From positions 111,842,168 through 111,906,167 of the forward strand of contig CM028379.1 in assembly GCA_013146195.2 (NCBI GenBank): a stretch of 64,000 nucleotides of DNA, read 5' to 3'. A model generated the notes under the pieces. It was not told the DNA's origin, searched no databases, and saw only the letters and a list, made by a program, of their open reading frames with translations. A program made the translations under genes and the position numbers. Source of the DNA: Codonopsis lanceolata (lineage: Eukaryota; Streptophyta; Magnoliopsida; Asterales; Campanulaceae). Below, one piece after another: positions 33,166 through 45,192 of the stretch. Numbering within the stretch: the stretch's first letter is position 1; the number at the start of each line of letters is the position of its first letter.

Positions 33166-33807
33166 AACTAATCTGAATTTTTGGCTTAGGGCAGGGGTGC
33201 ATTGCAAATTGCAATTCATCCTTTCGTCTTCTTCGGACCATAGAGCCCTTCTCACAACTTCAAGTTTGTACGTCATGTCAAATCAAACAGCTTGAGCTTC
33301 AGGCAGATTCAAGACAAACGGTCTTCATGCAATCTTTGAACCAACAATTTAAGCAATGCATCTGAATGCATTCAAACACTCCAATGGTTAGAAGATTATC
33401 TAGAATCTCAACGGATCTATTGCTTACTAAGCCTATAAAAGGAAATATCTCATTACTTCTCAAAATATGGGATGCACTAGGGTGGAAAACACACCGTTCT
33501 TTCATAGTGTAAAAAGAAGTTAAGTGTTCGTGTCTCCAGCCTATTCATAAGAACACTTATGTGAGATAGAGCAAGTAGAAATTCACAAGGTATAGAAGTT
33601 TTGCTTAGTCAAGAACTCTTTTCTTGATTTGAGTTCTTTCTTCCTTCAAAGAACTCAATCTCTTCTGTCCATAGACTATATATCTATTGTAAGAGATTAA
33701 GCACCAATAGTGATGTTGAAGACAAGCTTCTTGAAGATGTCCCGAAGAAGCTTCAACGATGCTAATCTCAATCACGTTCATGCCAGTAGACTTGTACTGC
33801 GTTGCAA
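33166..33807. other. Intergenic, possible decayed LTR
   Basis: CCTATAAAAGG (33432-33442) is a good TATA box in the middle of a 500-bp stretch without coding frames, which would suit an LTR. No termini or duplication were found, so this remains a guess. Confidence 0.25.
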
Positions 33808-33965
33808 GTAGAGTTGTCAAAACGGGTCTGCGGGACGGTTTTGCCCTTGGGCCCATAAAGTCGGCCCGCTGCAAGATGGGCAGGGGCGGGAAAGCCCACG
33901 AACTTGACGAGCCCTAAAACTCATGGCACAGCCCATTCCGCATAGGACCAAGGGCAAGCCCGTAA
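33808..33965. repeat. GGGCC/CGGGC-rich dispersed repeat
   Basis: Begins GAGTTGTCAAAACGGGTCTG and continues with spaced GGGCCC, GGCCCG, GGGCGGG and AAGCCC words, ending CAAGCCCGTAAAAAAAG. Likely a decayed dispersed repeat. Confidence 0.45.
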
Positions 33966-34047
33966 AAAAAGAAATTTTTTGTCCTTTTAGTATCATTGCA
34001 CCATTTTATGTCATAAACTCATAATTTATACAATAAATTAAACCACT

Positions 34048-35014
34048 TGTAGACACCCTACGCTCTTAAAGGTAAGCCTTTAAGAGGTTATATAAAAAGT
34101 GTTATTTTCAGCCGACCCGATGTAAAAATATAAGCAGTTATGCTGTCCGGATTTCAATAAAAAATAGCACTAAAAAGAGCCATTACTATGGCCAAATATT
34201 TATAAATGTATTTGTAATTACTGGAAGAAAGCGGCTACAAGTCTGTAATAATGTAGATATAGATATATCTGTTTAAATGTTTTATTTCATCTGCTAAATA
34301 AATATAATAAAAGCATATTTTAGCCAAAAACTATTTTTGAGACCGAAATGGCGAGTTTGGTGCCTAACACCTTCTCACCTCGTAACTTAGCCTCCGAACC
34401 CCTTTTTACAAACTCTGGTTATTTTTTGTTTTTCTTTATTTCTCCTTAAAATAAAGATGGCGACTCTGTTATAACATTTTGGATCACGGTGAGGCCCGCA
34501 ACATCCTTTTTGTTTTGCACTTTTCTGTTTCCCCTAAACCAGGGAAGATGGGAATGAAAAGGATGATGCACTTTCTGTATCTTTTTTTCCATAAACAAGG
34601 GAGGATGAGACACGGAAAATCCAAAGCACTCATAGTGACCCAGAATGGACTCAAGTCCACAGTGAAGCAGGGCGTGTTCCCACGCGCCTTCATAACATCC
34701 TTTTTCTGCACTTTTCCGTTTTCCCCTAAACAAGGGAAGATGAGAATGGAAATGGCGATGCGTTTTCTGTATCTTGTTTTCCCCTTAACAAGGGAGGATG
34801 AGCTACGGACAAATCCAAAGCACTCATAGTGGACTAAAGCACACTCAGTGACCGAGACGTATTCAACGCGCTTTCGACAACACTCTTTTTGCACTTTTAA
34901 TTTCGTCTTCCCCTAAATAAGGGAGGATGGGATGAAAGGAGTGATGTCCTTTCGTAACCCACGTTCCCCTAAAAATGGGAGTGCGGGATCCGGGAGCGTT
35001 CCGGGGCACTCACA
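34048..35014 (+). mobile_element. 5' LTR of Tat/Ogre element, internally deleted
   Basis: Starts TGTAGACACCC and ends GGCACTCACA, directly before a tRNA-Arg-type primer site. It is only 967 bp. Compared with the related LTR at 47395, the text jumps from TGTAGACACCC straight to ACGCTCTTAAAGG, so the U3/R part including the TATA box is missing. The 3' half has three imperfect tandem subrepeats of about 190 bp, each starting near a TTGCACTTTT…CCCCTAAA word (about 34508, 34702 and 34886). Confidence 0.88.
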
Positions 35015-35015
35015 G

Positions 35016-35033
35016 TGGCGACTCCGCTGGGGA
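35016..35033 (+). promoter_or_regulatory. Primer-binding site, tRNA-Arg type
   Basis: TGGCGACTCCGCTGGGGA is the primer site characteristic of Tat/Ogre retrotransposons. It lies one base after the LTR. Confidence 0.9.
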
Positions 35034-35883
35034 CGTCGTTTTTATTTTAAATAAAAATGGAGGGCTAGACTCAGTTATCATAAAAAAGAAAAAATCATAA
35101 AAAAGAAAAAAATTAGTTTTCTTTAGTTTCTGGCTAAAATATGCTTATTATATTTCTTTGGCATTTTAAATATTACATTTTTATATATCTGTATATATAT
35201 TTCTGGATAACTATCTACTTGCAGCAGTTTCGTTCTAGGTACCGTTACAAATATATCAACAACAAAAAACAATAAAATAGATTTTCGGGCAGTATAACAA
35301 AAAGGGCTGGGGCTTTATTTTATCATTGCTTTATTTCGGCTTTATATTATTATTCTTCTTATTTTATTTTTATCGCACAAAATATGTAATTATTATTTCA
35401 TTCTGTCATTTTATTTTGGGGATTAGGACCAATATGTAATTAATAGGAATAGATAGATTCCTCACTTTTCTTTCTATTTCTTGATATGAATGGTTGCTTG
35501 CTCATGCTCAAGCTCAAAAAAACAGAGAAAATCCACAAAGAACAACAAGACAGACCATATCTGTTCTATTTACTGTTTTATATATGAAAAAGAAAAAAAA
35601 TTACTGCTTTTTAGATACCACACACACGAGCACGCATGTAGAGATATTCCGAACTGTTACCCTACACCATGGCCAGCCTACCCCATGCATCAGCCAACAT
35701 TAAATTACATATATATTCTCAGGACACTTCATGGATCGATCGATTTTTATATCTTTGAATTATTGACCAGTCCCTGTACAAAAAAAAAAGCAAATGCAAA
35801 AAAAAAAAGCAAAAAAAAAAGAGAGATATGAATAAAACATGCACAGGGGCTGACCAATAATTTTCTGATGTTCGACCTAGATC
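35034..35883 (+). other. 5' untranslated leader of Tat element
   Basis: AT-rich leader between the primer site and a LINE insertion. The 113-codon frame at 35490-35831 has no recognisable domain and ends in poly-Lys, so I do not call it. Confidence 0.5.
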
Positions 35884-36620
35884 TTTTTTTTTTTTTTGAA
35901 GGAAGCAGGGACGGCACCCTGCATCAATTTATTAAATGAAAAAAGGAAATCATACATGAGGGGGACAACCATCCTTACCCAAACAAGGGGGACAAAGGAG
36001 TCTAACCTCTAAAAACAAATACAACCAAAGAGATTAGGATTTCCTATAGTCATAAATGCCTATGAAATCTTGACGGAGGGAGTGACGAACCAATCGAGGA
36101 AGATGTATAATCTGCTCAAAAAGAAGATCAGCGACTCTATTTCTTTCTCTATAAACGTGATGAATACGATAGTCCCCAATCAAAGAGATACAATGACGAA
36201 TAGAATATTCATAGGCCCAAGGGGAGCGACATCTTTTCTGAATCACTTGCACAGCCACTTGAGAATCAGTCTCTACAATAACCGAAAAACCCAAGGAACG
36301 AGACAACTGAAAGCCATCACGCAAAGCAAAAATTTCCCCTTGCATATTTGTACCAGAACCATAAAAGTTGGAGAAAGCAGAGATGAAATGACCCTTAGAA
36401 TTACGGATCACTCCCCCTCCAGAGATGAAATGACCCTTAGAATTACTGAACCATCCGTATTTAATTTAACCATATTACCCGGGGGAGCTTCCCAACGAAT
36501 CCACATACCTCCACCGATCAAGGGCTGGCAAATACGATATAAGCCTTTTGCCTGAGATCAGTCCGATCTTGGGGAGTCGAAAGGCAGGTGGAATACGAGG
36601 GTCCTATACTCTGGAGAAAG
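35884..36620 (-). mobile_element. 5'-truncated LINE with poly-A tail
   Basis: The minus strand reads an RNase H-like domain and then a 3' UTR ending in a poly-A run (poly-T at 35884-35897 on the plus strand). KLNTDGS (about 36465-36445) starts the RNase H; MQGEIFALRDGFQLSR carries the Glu, VETDSQVAVQVI the Asp, and RERNRVADLL the last Asp. This non-retroviral RNase H is the C-terminal domain of plant L1-type LINEs. A 42-bp tandem duplication (36379-36420 with 36421 onward) and a one-base shift break the frame. The upstream border is unclear. It lies antisense inside the Tat leader. Confidence 0.8.
36034..36411 (-). pseudogene. LINE RNase H domain
   Basis: The longest open part of the LINE relic, 125 codons. 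It contains the Glu, Asp and Asp positions of the RNase H fold (GEIFALRDG, ETDSQVAVQ, RNRVADLL) but lacks the first catalytic Asp, which lies upstream in another frame (NTDGS). No RT survives. Confidence 0.8.
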
Positions 36621-36768
36621 AATCCACTATTCAAGGAATAGTCCTGAGACCGTCAAAACAAAGCGGGTGCTTGTCCGATCAATTGTAGGGAAAATGAATA
36701 ATAATAATAAATACTAATAAAGGCACACTGTACTCCAAACCCAGAAAGCTTTCAGCCAACCCTTTCTG

Positions 36769-38918
36769 ATGCCTTCAAACCCCCTTTTCCTCAGAAACAT
36801 GGCCCGAGTTTGGAAAGGCAAAGATAGTACTAGTCGGTTCATAAGGGATACAGGCACAGAGATCAGATCAGAAAAAGGCAGAATCAGTGTAGAGGGTACA
36901 TATTTGAGCAAAATGGCAGCTGAAAATGAGCAGTCTACAGTGGATATTGATACAGGGGCTCTAGGGTACGCTTCGACTCCGACTATGCAACAGTGACTAG
37001 ATCAAAATTTGGGTGCACAAGCTGATCGCATAATGAGCCAAATGGCAAATCTCGTACAAAGTTTAAAACCCAGTGGTAAGGGAACCTCTTTCCCTGCAGC
37101 CCCTCAAGAAGCATCAACTTCATATGCTCCTCTAAACCCAAAATCCTCAGCCAAACACCAACCCACCAAATATCGCCAATACTCCAAATACAAATCCCCC
37201 ACCTAACCCTTATTACCCTAACATTAACCCTTTCTCACCATACCCTCCATATCCTTTTCCAAGCACCAATATCCCCCAGAATCCAAATGACCTCCCTTTT
37301 CCCATCACCAATCCGCTCCAAAATAGCCCACATATGTACCCCATAAGTTATAACCAGCCAAGCCAAGTGACGACCTATTTACCTTTTAATGATCCTGGTC
37401 GCCAAACGGAAGCCGCCAATAACCCACCTCTCCAAAATCCTATCCAAAATCCTATCCAAACTCCTATCCAAAACCCTTACCAAATGCCTCCCCAAAACCC
37501 TTACCAAAATCCTTACCAAATACCACAGCCAGAAAAAAACCCAGTCTTTCCTAATCCTACTAGCATATACAAAAACCCAACTCCCCCTCCCACCAAAATG
37601 GAGGCTGACATGGAGAATTTGAAAAGTATGATGCTCAAAGTTTTGAACAAAGGAGAATTTTCTACGCGGGCATTAGCATTACAACCTTCAGCAATACTAC
37701 CTTCCAAATTCAAAATGCCCGACATATAAAAATTCGATCGGACTAGATGCCTTATCTCTCATTTAAAATACTACTCTACCGGCATGCAGTCAAGAGGGGC
37801 TAGCTTTGAAGCTATGGCCTCCAATTTCCATCTTACCTTAATAAGGGGCTGCCAAGTAATGGTTAATGCTAGCAGACAATAGCACTATGGGAACTTGGGA
37901 CCTAATAGCTAAAGGGTTTTTAGAGAGGTACAAAGACAATACTACCTCTGAAAACAAAAGAGATCTTGAGTCGTACACCTAATGGGAAAAAGAAACATGT
38001 GTTGAGTTTGCAGCTAGGTGGAAAAGAAAAATAGCTTAAACACTCGACAGGCTTCATCCGGCTAAGTCATCCATGATGTTCATCAAAAACCTCTAACCTA
38101 TTTACCTAGAGCACATGTGGTATCTCCCCTATAGCAATTTCAAAGAAATAGATGCGATAAGAGTCTTTATTGATGAACATATACGGACTGGGCATTTAAA
38201 AGTCAATACGCCCTCCAACTCTTTCCGCTACTCAAAAGGAAAGACAGCCGCATCAGAATCAGCTGTTAATATGGTAGGAAATTCATCCGCCAACTTTCCT
38301 ACCCAGAACTATAACACTATTCCATGATCCTATGGAGCAGATAGGTCTGTCAATGCAGTGGGAGGAAACAGTGGTCCGAGCAGGAACTTCAAGGGTAAAA
38401 ATAGAGGAAACTGGTACTATGATGAACTACAAGCCACTCAGCCTATGATACTGCAAGGACTAATGGCACATGGAGTGCTAAAGCCTTTGGAAAACTATAG
38501 GCCGCCGAATCCTCTGCCCAACTCATGGAATCATGCCCAGTACTGTGAATACCATCGTTGTAGTGGTCACCTCACCGACAAGTGCTATGTGCTCAAAAAG
38601 GCTATCCAGGACCTAATAGATGATAAGATTATTGAAAAACCTCTTCCTAGACCAAATGTAGTCAATAACCCCCTACCTCAAATCAATATGATTGAGGCCG
38701 GTGAAGAAAAATGTGTACCCAAGTTTGAAAGAAATAAACCCCTATTGCCATTTATCATTGTTCCTTTCTTTCCACCCATAAAAGAGCCTAGCTGCAATAT
38801 GCTTTCTTGGGACACCATCCTGGGTAGCCAAAATACATGTAGCACTGAAAAAGCCACTTGGGTCGGTGGGGATGTCAGCCACATTACTAGATCTGGTCGA
38901 GCCTACCAACCAAACTAG
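36769..38918 (+). pseudogene. gag: gag of Tat/Ogre element (multiple stops and shifts)
   Basis: The ATG at 36769 opens a frame (stop at 36994-36996, then readable to 37206). A Pro/Asn/Gln-rich segment follows (37334-37620) with tandem NPIQ/NPYQ repeats. The retrotransposon gag capsid region (about 37700-38200) is recognisable only across several stops. From 38115 the frame is again open apart from a TGA at 38325-38327. It holds the Tat-type zinc knuckle CEYHRCSGHLTDKC (about 38541-38582) and the SHITRSGRAY box (about 38877-38905) that ends gag-proximal sequence in this lineage. Nonfunctional as read. Confidence 0.85.
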
Positions 38919-38972
38919 GAAAGAGGTGACCACTCCGGCAAAAATCAAGAAACAGATACTTGGGCTGGAAAC

Positions 38973-41000
38973 ATGGAAGATACTCTGCTAGCTCAGATGA
39001 AGAAAACTCAAGCCAACATATCTATCTGGGGCTTGCTTTATGCTTCCAAAACCCACCGTGACACACTGGCTAAGTCTCTAAGTCAGGTAGTCGTTCCTAT
39101 TGAAACCTCCCCAAATGAGCTCACTCAAATGATCGGAAACATACACTTTGGGAACGTGATTATGTTTACTGATCTAGATCTGCCAAGAGAAGGGACCAAC
39201 CACATTGATGCTCTCCATATCACTGTGGGGGTCATGGAAAAAAGGGTCCCCCGAGTTCTGATAGATAATGGCTCTTCTTTGAATGTATGTCCCACAAACA
39301 CGCTAGCCAAACTGGGAACAAAAATATCAGAGCTTGCTCTTTCATCGCAGACAGTAAAGGCGTACGACAATACTAGTCGATGTGTCCTAGGGGTGATCAC
39401 TTTAATGATGACTATTGGGCTGTTAACCATGCCAGTAGAATTCCAAGTCTTGGACATACCAGTCACTTTTAGCATGTTGCTGGGACACCCTTGGATCTAT
39501 GGGGTAAAAGGGGTAGCCTCCTCACTACATCAACGTGTCAAATTTATCCACGATGATCATATAGTAATCATTTTGGCTGATAAGATCGTGGAAAACAAAG
39601 AAAATGGGGACATCCCAATCCTCGAAATAGAACATGATGACACGGGTATTTTCCTCAGTGGTTTTGAGGTTATCCCCCAAGCTAGAGTTAACGCCATTGA
39701 ATGTGGGCGAGCAACTGACATCACCAGAAAGAAAATCACATCTCTAGGAAACATGGTCCCTTTAAACATGTTTTGAAAAATGAATTATATGCCTGGTCTG
39801 GGTCTTGGCAGAAATCAGCAGAGACTTGTCAATCTAGTCCAAGATGAACTTAAGGAATGTATCCCTCCTTTCGGTCTAGGATACAAACCTACTCCAACTG
39901 AAATAGCCACAGTCATGAAACAGAAACGTGAGAAAAACAAGGTAGAACGAGAAAAACGTCCTTACATAGATTCACCTCTCCAACCATATAGGAAGACCCT
40001 AAATGATTACTTTGTAAGGAAAGGAGAAACAGATGCCTATCTCATGTTTCCTGAGCCCTGGTTAGACCAAAATGGGAAAAGACACCCTGGCTGGGAGATC
40101 TTCGAAGATGTCAGCCTCGCCACTGGTGAAATGGAACAGGTTACCCCGAAGCCCCGTAGCCCTGCATGTAAAGTTGTCACGGTTAAAAACACTTAGTCTA
40201 TAGACAAAGATGACTATGCTCTGGCTCTACTAGATAATGACTGTCTGGGAGACAGTTTTCTGGGGATGATAGATGGAGGCACTAGCTATGAAAAGCTCCC
40301 TGTTGAGTTTGAGTCTATTCCTGATAAGCCTCTGCAAAATTGGTATATTATGACCGGCCCGCTCTTAACACCTGCAGACCTGGTGGACCATTTCAAATAT
40401 ACTATTCCCCATCCTTCTTATAGCCTTACGGATTGGTCATCTACCGATCCGCTCCCTAAAATTAAGGATCTCAAACCCCAGATCCTCAATAATGTAAATA
40501 ACCCTGTACATTTTGCTAATAATGATAATCTAGATGTCTTCGTGTATTCCTTAGTTGCACCTTCATTAAAAGACACATTAATTAGTTTTAATAATGAGTC
40601 ATTTAATGAAATGGACCCAAAAGATAAAAGTTACTTGCTTGAGCTCGCCAAGTCAGTCAAGCACCAGGAAAAGTATCAATCAGAAGCAGCAGATGAAGAT
40701 TTGTTCGCTATTAATTTGGGGCTGAACAATGAAATCAAAGAAGTCAAGATCGGCAGCTACCTGCAAGGTTCTGAAAGGGCAGCACTGATCAACCTCCTCA
40801 AAGAATTCGTGGACATCTTTGCTTGGTCCTACGAAGATATACCTGGGCTAGATCCAGCCATTGTTGAGCACCAGATCCCCACTTATCCTGATGCTCGACC
40901 AGTCAAGTAGAAACTTCGCCGAATCAAACCAGAATGATCACTGCAAGTAAAAGAAGAAATCATGAAGCAGCTACGTGTCAAATTCATTCGGGTAGTTGAG
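38973..41000 (+). pseudogene. pol: Protease region with G-patch-like motif (Tat pol)
   Basis: One reading frame, broken by TGA at 39774-39776, TAG at 40194-40196 and TAG at 40908-40910. The protease motif is VLIDNGSSLNVCP (about 39255-39293), with the later box MLLGHPWIYG (about 39474-39503). MNYMPGLGLGRNQQ just after the first stop is the Gly-rich, G-patch-like motif usual in Tat/Ogre pol. The long spacer to RT (40266-40910), with LKEFVDIFAWSYEDIPGLDP, is also usual for Tat. Confidence 0.88.
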
Positions 41001-42102
41001 TACCCGATCTAGCTATCAAATATAGTGACCGTTCCAAAGCCCAACAGAAAGGTTCGGATCTGCGTAGACTTTCGCGATCTCAACAAGGCATCGCCCAAAG
41101 ATGACTTCCCTCTACCCAATATTGATATTGTGGTAGACGCTGTGGCTTCTTACAAAATAAGATCCTTTGTGGACGGCATGCTGGGCTACAACCAAATAAA
41201 AATGGCAGCAGAAGACCAGGAAAAAACATCATTCACCACCCCCTGGGGAACTTACTATTACACTGTCATGTCATTTGGGCTAAAAATGCTGGGGCTACAT
41301 ATCAAAGAGCTGCCAACGCCCTTTTCCATGATATGATCCATAAAGAGGTCGAAGTGTACGTAGACGATATGATCGTGCACTCCAGCTGACGCCGACAGTG
41401 CTCATATCAAAGACCTTCAAAAGTTCTTTGAAAGGTTAAGAAAGCATCAGATGAAGCTTAACCCCACCAAATGCACATTCGGGGTTACCAAAGGCAAGGT
41501 CCTGAGATTCATGGTGACCGAGCAAGGCATTGAGATTGAGCCAGTCAAAATCAAAGCCATCATAAATATGTCACAGCCAAAAACTCCAACAGAGGTCAAA
41601 TGTTTCCTGGGCCGATTACAATATATCAGTTGTTTCATCAGACAACTGACCTCCATATGTGAGCCCCTATTCAAACTCCTAAAGAAAAATACTGACCAAA
41701 TCTGGGACGAAAAATGCCAGCTAGCCTTCGAAAAATAAAAACCTACCTTGCCAATCCACCAGTGCTAGCTCCTCCCCATACACATAAACCTCTCCTCCTA
41801 TATTTAACCGTCACAGATACAATAGTAGGGGCTATGCTCACCCAAGAAAAAAGAAAATTCCTACATCGAGAATGCCATATACTTCATAAGTAGGAAGTTG
41901 CAAGGAAGCGAGCTTAATTACTCAGCATTGGAGAAAAGCTGCACTGGTCTAGTCTGGGCGACCCAAAGGCTCAAAACTTATCTACAAGCTCGATCCATCA
42001 GGCTCATCTCTAGGATGGATCCTATAAAATACATCTTCGGCAAGCCATCACTCTCCAGCCGACTAGCAAAATGTGCATTCCTCCTCAACGAGTTTGACAT
42101 CA
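41001..42102 (+). pseudogene. pol: Reverse transcriptase and first RNase H (Tat pol)
   Basis: RT pieces: VCVDFRDLNKASPKDDFPLP-like text (41040-41125), FVDGMLGYNQIKM, TPWGTYYYTVMSFGLK, then a frameshift at about 41286 before YVDDMIVHS (about 41355-41383, aspartates present). The thumb region KCTFGV…FLGRLQYIS follows. RNase H: YFISRKLQGSELNYSALEKSC and FLLNEFDI are readable, but the first catalytic segment (41745-41870) contains several stops. The coding sequence is interrupted at FDI by the solo LTR at 42103. Confidence 0.88.
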
Positions 42103-43606
42103 TGGCGGGTGTCAAACCGTCAAAAATAATTTTCCTTTTTCCCAAATACAAGTATAGGGTAGTAAGGTTCGTATCCACAGGGAACGTTGTATTTATATCC
42201 TTAAGAAATTTATATAGTAACCAAAACCGAGATTTTTGCTTAACTAACTAACTAAACTCGAATGAAGTAAAATAGAAATTTTTATAAACTTAGAGAAAGC
42301 AAACAATAACTGAATTAAATTCAATGCTGATAAAGGTCCAGTTAATGAACTTAAGCAATTCAAAAAATTAGCTACTGATCATCGATTCCGACCCGACTCA
42401 ATTGACTGCAAATAAACCAGTTATAGTTGTTGACAAACGCCTAACACCCAATTTCTCCTTACGGATTCGATAATTAGGAGAAGCTCGCTAATTATACTCT
42501 AATCAAAAGACAACCCTCGAAACGCTCGAAAGATTTAATGTTTTGAAAGCTTTAAGATAAGAGAAACCCGGTTCTAGACAATGATATTAAAGTAATATCA
42601 TTTAACCTAGATTAATCATCCTCGCAACACGAACCGAATATGCTTGTGATGCCTAAACGGTGTGTCACTTGCTACTCCGTTAGAACCCGAAGACAATTAC
42701 GGATCAACGGTTCTCAACTAGCAATGGATTAAAATGCCTAACCAAAATCTGGGTCCTAGAAATTAATTAAACATACTAATCCTAAGTTACAATTCCTTTG
42801 CAACAAGAAAAATAGAGAATGACTAAATACTTGCCCCAAATTAAGACTTTGAACAGTACAGAACACTTAGGATCTCACAGTAGCAATTTCTGAAAAATAC
42901 TACGGGTTCATTAACTGGATTAGAAGTTTTAGCCACAAAACATGACTGAAATTTACTTACAAATTGAAAAGAGAAACAACTTCGCAAGTGATGAGAGGAA
43001 GAAATTAGACTGCCCTATTAATCTATAAATCAAACCTTAAGCTATTGTGTTTACAGTGCAAGAGAGAAAATGAGTGAGTGAAGAGAAGGAGAAAGAGAGT
43101 GCGTGCGTGTGGATCTGTGTGTCCCTTTAAAGATCTCGCCCCCTTCCTTTATAGCTATCTCTCCTAACTGCTCCAGCCATTTCCCCGAAAAATAGAAGAC
43201 ACGATCCCTTGTTCCTCATCCATAAACAGAACTGTTGATGACTAAGTCTTCTAATCCCAAAATTTACAATGTTTTTGGGAAAAGAAACTAATAAATAAAA
43301 AGATATTTATATTTACAGAACTGTCAAAAATGATCAATGTCTGAAATACCCTCTTCTAACTCCTTCAGACTTGTAACAGAACGTACTCTGATTTTTCGTT
43401 TCTGCTACAGTGTTTTCCGGGTTAGCAAATGCCCATTTGGTACTTGACTTTTTCTCAAAATCTGCCTTTGCTCCATCTTTTCTTCCATCCATCTTCCTTT
43501 ATACCTGTGAACACCAAGGATACAAAATACCCGTGAAAGTACAACATTTTCCTTAAAATCATAGTGCAAAATCACATTAAATGTTGTACTTTATTTAAAG
43601 CTATCA
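42103..43606 (-). mobile_element. Solo LTR, Athila-like, inserted in Tat pol
   Basis: 1,504 bp with TG…CA ends (TGGCGGGTGTC…AGCTATCA on the plus strand), flanked by the exact 5-bp repeat CATCA (42098-42102 and 43607-43611). Removing it rejoins the Tat reading FDI to YVTLKSIKAG. On the minus strand the U5-like end (GTGGATACGAACCTTACTACC…) resembles the GTGGTTCGACCCTTGCTTCC end of the Athila LTR at 48522-49757, so an Athila-type origin is inferred. No internal coding sequence remains, as expected after LTR-LTR recombination. Confidence 0.88.
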
Positions 43607-43611
43607 CATCA

Positions 43612-44176
43612 CCTATGTCACACTCAAATCCATTAAAGCCGGTGTGATTACAAACCATTTAGTAGATCTGCCTCTAGAAGCAGAAGATGCATCTGAGCTC
43701 AGTTTCCCAGACGAAGGTGTCCTAGAAATTGCAGATCATGACACCAAATGGCAAATGTTCTTTGACGGAGCCGCCAACAAAAGGGGATTTGGCATAGGAA
43801 TCCTGTTAATTGATCCATCAAATTCCTACATTCCGCTGGCCATAAGGTTGGAGTTTAAATGCTCAAACAACACAACTGAATACAAGGCATGTATTACCGG
43901 TCTAGAAGAAGCTCTCCGAAAAGGAGCCAAAGACTTGGAAGTCTATGGTGACTCCACTCTAATCATAAACCAAGTCGAAGGGAAGTGGAAAACCTTGGAT
44001 CCCCGGCTGCAGCTCTATCACGCCAAATTGACATCACTAGCAAGTAAATTTTATAATATCTTATTCCATTACTTGCCACGAGATAGAAATCAATTCGCTG
44101 ATGCCTTGGCCACTCTAGCATCATTGGTCCAGATTCCCACAAAAATCAATGTCCAACCATTTATTGTTGGGAAATA
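43612..44176 (+). pseudogene. pol: Second, archaeal-type RNase H (aRNH) of Tat element
   Basis: Open frame 43612-44176. Catalytic residues are all visible: MFFDGAANKRG (Asp), TTEYKACITGLEEAL (Glu), VYGDSTLIINQ (Asp) and DRNQFADALATL (Asp). Carrying a second RNase H downstream of the RT-linked one is characteristic of the Tat lineage. The frame stops at TAG (44175-44177) just before the integrase. Interrupted upstream by the solo LTR, so it cannot be expressed as part of pol. Confidence 0.88.
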
Positions 44177-44184
44177 GGTCACTC

Positions 44185-45192
44185 TGGCCTACTGCTTCAA
44201 AATCAATGCTGCTCCTGAAAAGGACAATGAGCCCTGGTATTCCGACAGCATGCTCTATCCTCCCAGCCTAGACAAAAGGGGGAAAGTCTCCCTACGAAGA
44301 TGGGCATCACAATTTGTAGTCAGCGGAGGCAGCCTATACAAAAGGAACTACCAGGGCCTAAACTTATTATGCGTCGATCAGGCCAAAGTTAAGCAAGTCA
44401 TGGACCAACTTCATGGTGGTACTTGTGGGCCACACATGAACGGGCATATGTTGTTTAAGAAAGTCATCCGACAGGTGTAATATTGGAGCACACTTGAAAC
44501 TGATTGTATCTGGTGGGTACGTCATTGCTACAAATGCCAGCGTTTTGCAAATCTACAGCACGTGCCCCCACATATCTTATACAACTCCACAGCCCCTGGC
44601 CATTCTCAACTTGGGGAATTGACGTCATAGGTCAAATACATCCGAAGGGATCTAATGGCCATGAATACGTCTTGGTAGCTGTCGACTATTTCACAAAGTG
44701 GGTGGAAGTCTCTTCCTATAAAATACTCAATGCTCGAAAGTTGCTCGAATTCATCAGGACCAACATCATATATCGCTACAAGGTACCTTTCGAAATCATC
44801 TCCGACAACGGCACACACTTCGAAGGGGACGTGAATCGTCTGCTTGACGAATTCAAAATCCAAAGGCATAAATCCTCCCCATATCGACCTCAAGCAAATG
44901 GTGCCGTTGAAGCAGCCAACAAAACACTAGAAAATATTATCAAAAAAATGGCTGACACGGGAAAAGACTGGCCAGAAAAGTTGCCTCTAGCCCTTTGGGG
45001 CTATTGTACCTCAGTCCGTACACCCACTAGGGCTACCCCCTATTCTCTAGCCTATGGCATGGAGGATGTGCTACCCATTGAAGTTGAAATCCCATCATTA
45101 AGAGTGATGATGGAATCAGATATATCTAAAATTGATTTAGTCAAACAGCGCTATGAAGAATTGTCCCTGGTCGACGAACGACGGCTGCTAGC
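44185..45192 (+). pseudogene. pol: Integrase of Tat element, N-terminal and core
   Basis: The zinc-binding segment has one His (DQLHGGTCGPHMNGH) and the Cys pair (CYKCQRF), separated by a stop and a shift near 44478. The DDE core is WGIDVIGQI (Asp), ISDNGTHFEGD (Asp) and RPQANGAVEAANK (Glu), in one open frame from 44504. The frame ends abruptly at DERRLLA, where the reverse solo LTR starts; the C-terminal part resumes at 47298. Confidence 0.88.

Noticed and set aside
33605..33874. 89-codon minus-strand frame
   Set aside because: Runs into a GC-rich dispersed repeat and has no domain.
34446..34894. Overlapping frames of 95-136 codons on both strands
   Set aside because: They translate the tandem U5 subrepeats of an LTR and carry no known domain.
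35490..35831. 113-codon plus-strand frame in the Tat leader
   Set aside because: Low complexity end, no domain, located in an untranslated leader.
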